Shown here one piece after another: positions 63,613 to 64,000 of a stretch of DNA of 64,000 nt (within the stretch, counting starts at the first letter, position 1; every line of letters starts with the position of its first letter). The stretch covers positions 1,674,001-1,738,000 of the forward strand of contig NZ_JAPMLV010000001.1 in the NCBI RefSeq assembly GCF_026420145.1, read 5' to 3'. Source of the stretch: Enterobacter pseudoroggenkampii (GTDB lineage Bacteria; Pseudomonadota; Gammaproteobacteria; Enterobacterales; Enterobacteriaceae). The position numbers and the translations under genes were made by a program. The notes beneath the pieces were generated by a model. That model did not search any database. It was not told where the DNA came from and saw nothing but the letters and a program-made list of their open reading frames with translations.

Positions 63613-64000
63613 ATGTCGCAACCTTGTTTTGATGCGTTGAATGTAATTAAAACACCCGTGTGGCTCATTTCACCCGTGTCGGAACAGATCATTTTTGCGA
63701 ATGTGGCCGCAACGCAGGTCATGGGGGATAAAACGCTCGATGACCTGCGCAAAGGCACCTATTCTGCGAATGCGCAACTCCTCCTGTCGATGTATGTACC
63801 TGAACTGAAAACAGATCAGGAGATCGTCGAAATCTGGACAATCAGCTGGGATGGCCAGGATACGCCGTTAAGCTGTCGTCTCTCGCTTGCCCACTACGCC
63901 CCCTGGGGTGACGTGATTGTTTTCGAGGGGACCTCACCACAATTACTCTCAGGATTGAAGGCCAGCCGTTCCGCCACCTACCGGCGGAAAAAACAGGGAT
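63613..64000 (+). CDS. dgcM: Diguanylate cyclase DgcM (YdaM), N-terminal part
   Basis: The first 129 codons of a protein that runs off the window. The N-terminus (TPVWLISPVSEQIIFANVAA, PAS-like) and the end GLKASRSATYRRKKQG match E. coli DgcM, which has two PAS domains and a GGDEF domain and, with PdeR and MlrA, switches on csgD for curli. An ATG two codons earlier (63607) is possible, but 63613 has AGGAA at better spacing. The cyclase domain lies outside the window. Confidence 0.88.
   Translation, partial: MSQPCFDALNVIKTPVWLISPVSEQIIFANVAATQVMGDKTLDDLRKGTYSANAQLLLSMYVPELKTDQEIVEIWTISWDGQDTPLSCRLSLAHYAPWGDVIVFEGTSPQLLSGLKASRSATYRRKKQG

Noticed and set aside
1..64000. CRISPR arrays, rRNA or tRNA genes, complete insertion sequences
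   Set aside because: No regularly spaced direct repeats, no tRNA-like cloverleaf with CCA, no rRNA segment and no transposase with terminal inverted repeats were recognised.

Overview
The window is a chromosomal segment of an Enterobacteriaceae bacterium, most like Enterobacter or a close relative. Gene content and order follow the E. coli K-12 stretch from yncD through ydcR, then ydbJ-ydbK-micC-ompN, then ttcA-dbpA-fnrS-zntB-dgcM. Lineage-specific genes are interleaved (srfABC, a CioAB-type oxidase, a putative amidase/lipoprotein pair). Identities were assigned by reading protein sequences against remembered families; no database search was possible.

Region by region. (1) 1-5.5 kb: 3' end of the TonB receptor pqqU/yncD, the regulator mcbR, the reductase curA, an XRE-cupin regulator divergent from mnaT-ydcZ, and ydcY. 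(2) 5.6-14 kb: a lone peptide-type periplasmic binding protein and the tightly coupled srfA-srfB-srfC operon. (3) 14-22.6 kb: an alpha/beta hydrolase, the orphan toxin ortT, the ydcSTUV-patD operon (putrescine/GABA-type transport and gamma-aminobutyraldehyde oxidation), the MocR regulator ydcR and the Zn-ribbon protein ynfU. (4) 23-27.4 kb: a BPSL0067-like putative amidase overlapping a DUF3828 lipoprotein, a cyanide-insensitive-type cytochrome bd oxidase with its small subunit, hslJ and ydbJ. (5) 27.6-32.7 kb: pyruvate:flavodoxin oxidoreductase ydbK, sRNA micC on the opposite strand, and porin ompN. (6) 32.8-40.7 kb: accessory genes including two very small ORFs, a GFA enzyme, a methyltransferase, a VOC protein, a CSS-motif c-di-GMP phosphodiesterase, an ASCH protein and a GNAT.

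(7) 40.7-55.8 kb: a decayed lambdoid prophage next to ttcA, the site used by Rac in E. coli. It keeps terminase pieces, a pinholin/SAR-endolysin/Rz/Rz1 lysis cassette, Q, rusA, a DUF1367 gene, dinI with a LexA box, and O/P replication genes with origin iterons. Head, tail and immunity genes are lost and the integrase is a fragment. In the accessory interval between P and rusA/Q sit two candidate anti-phage modules: a Kiwa-like kwaAB pair (48.3-50.0 kb, + strand) and a Septu-like ATPase/HNH pair (51.3-53.7 kb, - strand). Between them lies a second, degenerate copy of phage DNA (P fragment, DUF1367 fragment, dinI pseudogene), so the Kiwa pair is flanked by related phage sequence.

(8) 55.8-64 kb: ttcA, dbpA, the anaerobic sRNA fnrS with its FNR site, zntB, a chemoreceptor with almost no periplasmic domain, an MHYT-GGDEF-EAL protein with a degenerate GGDAF motif, and the 5' end of dgcM. 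Respiration and redox themes recur (CioAB, YdbK, FnrS), as does c-di-GMP signalling (three genes).
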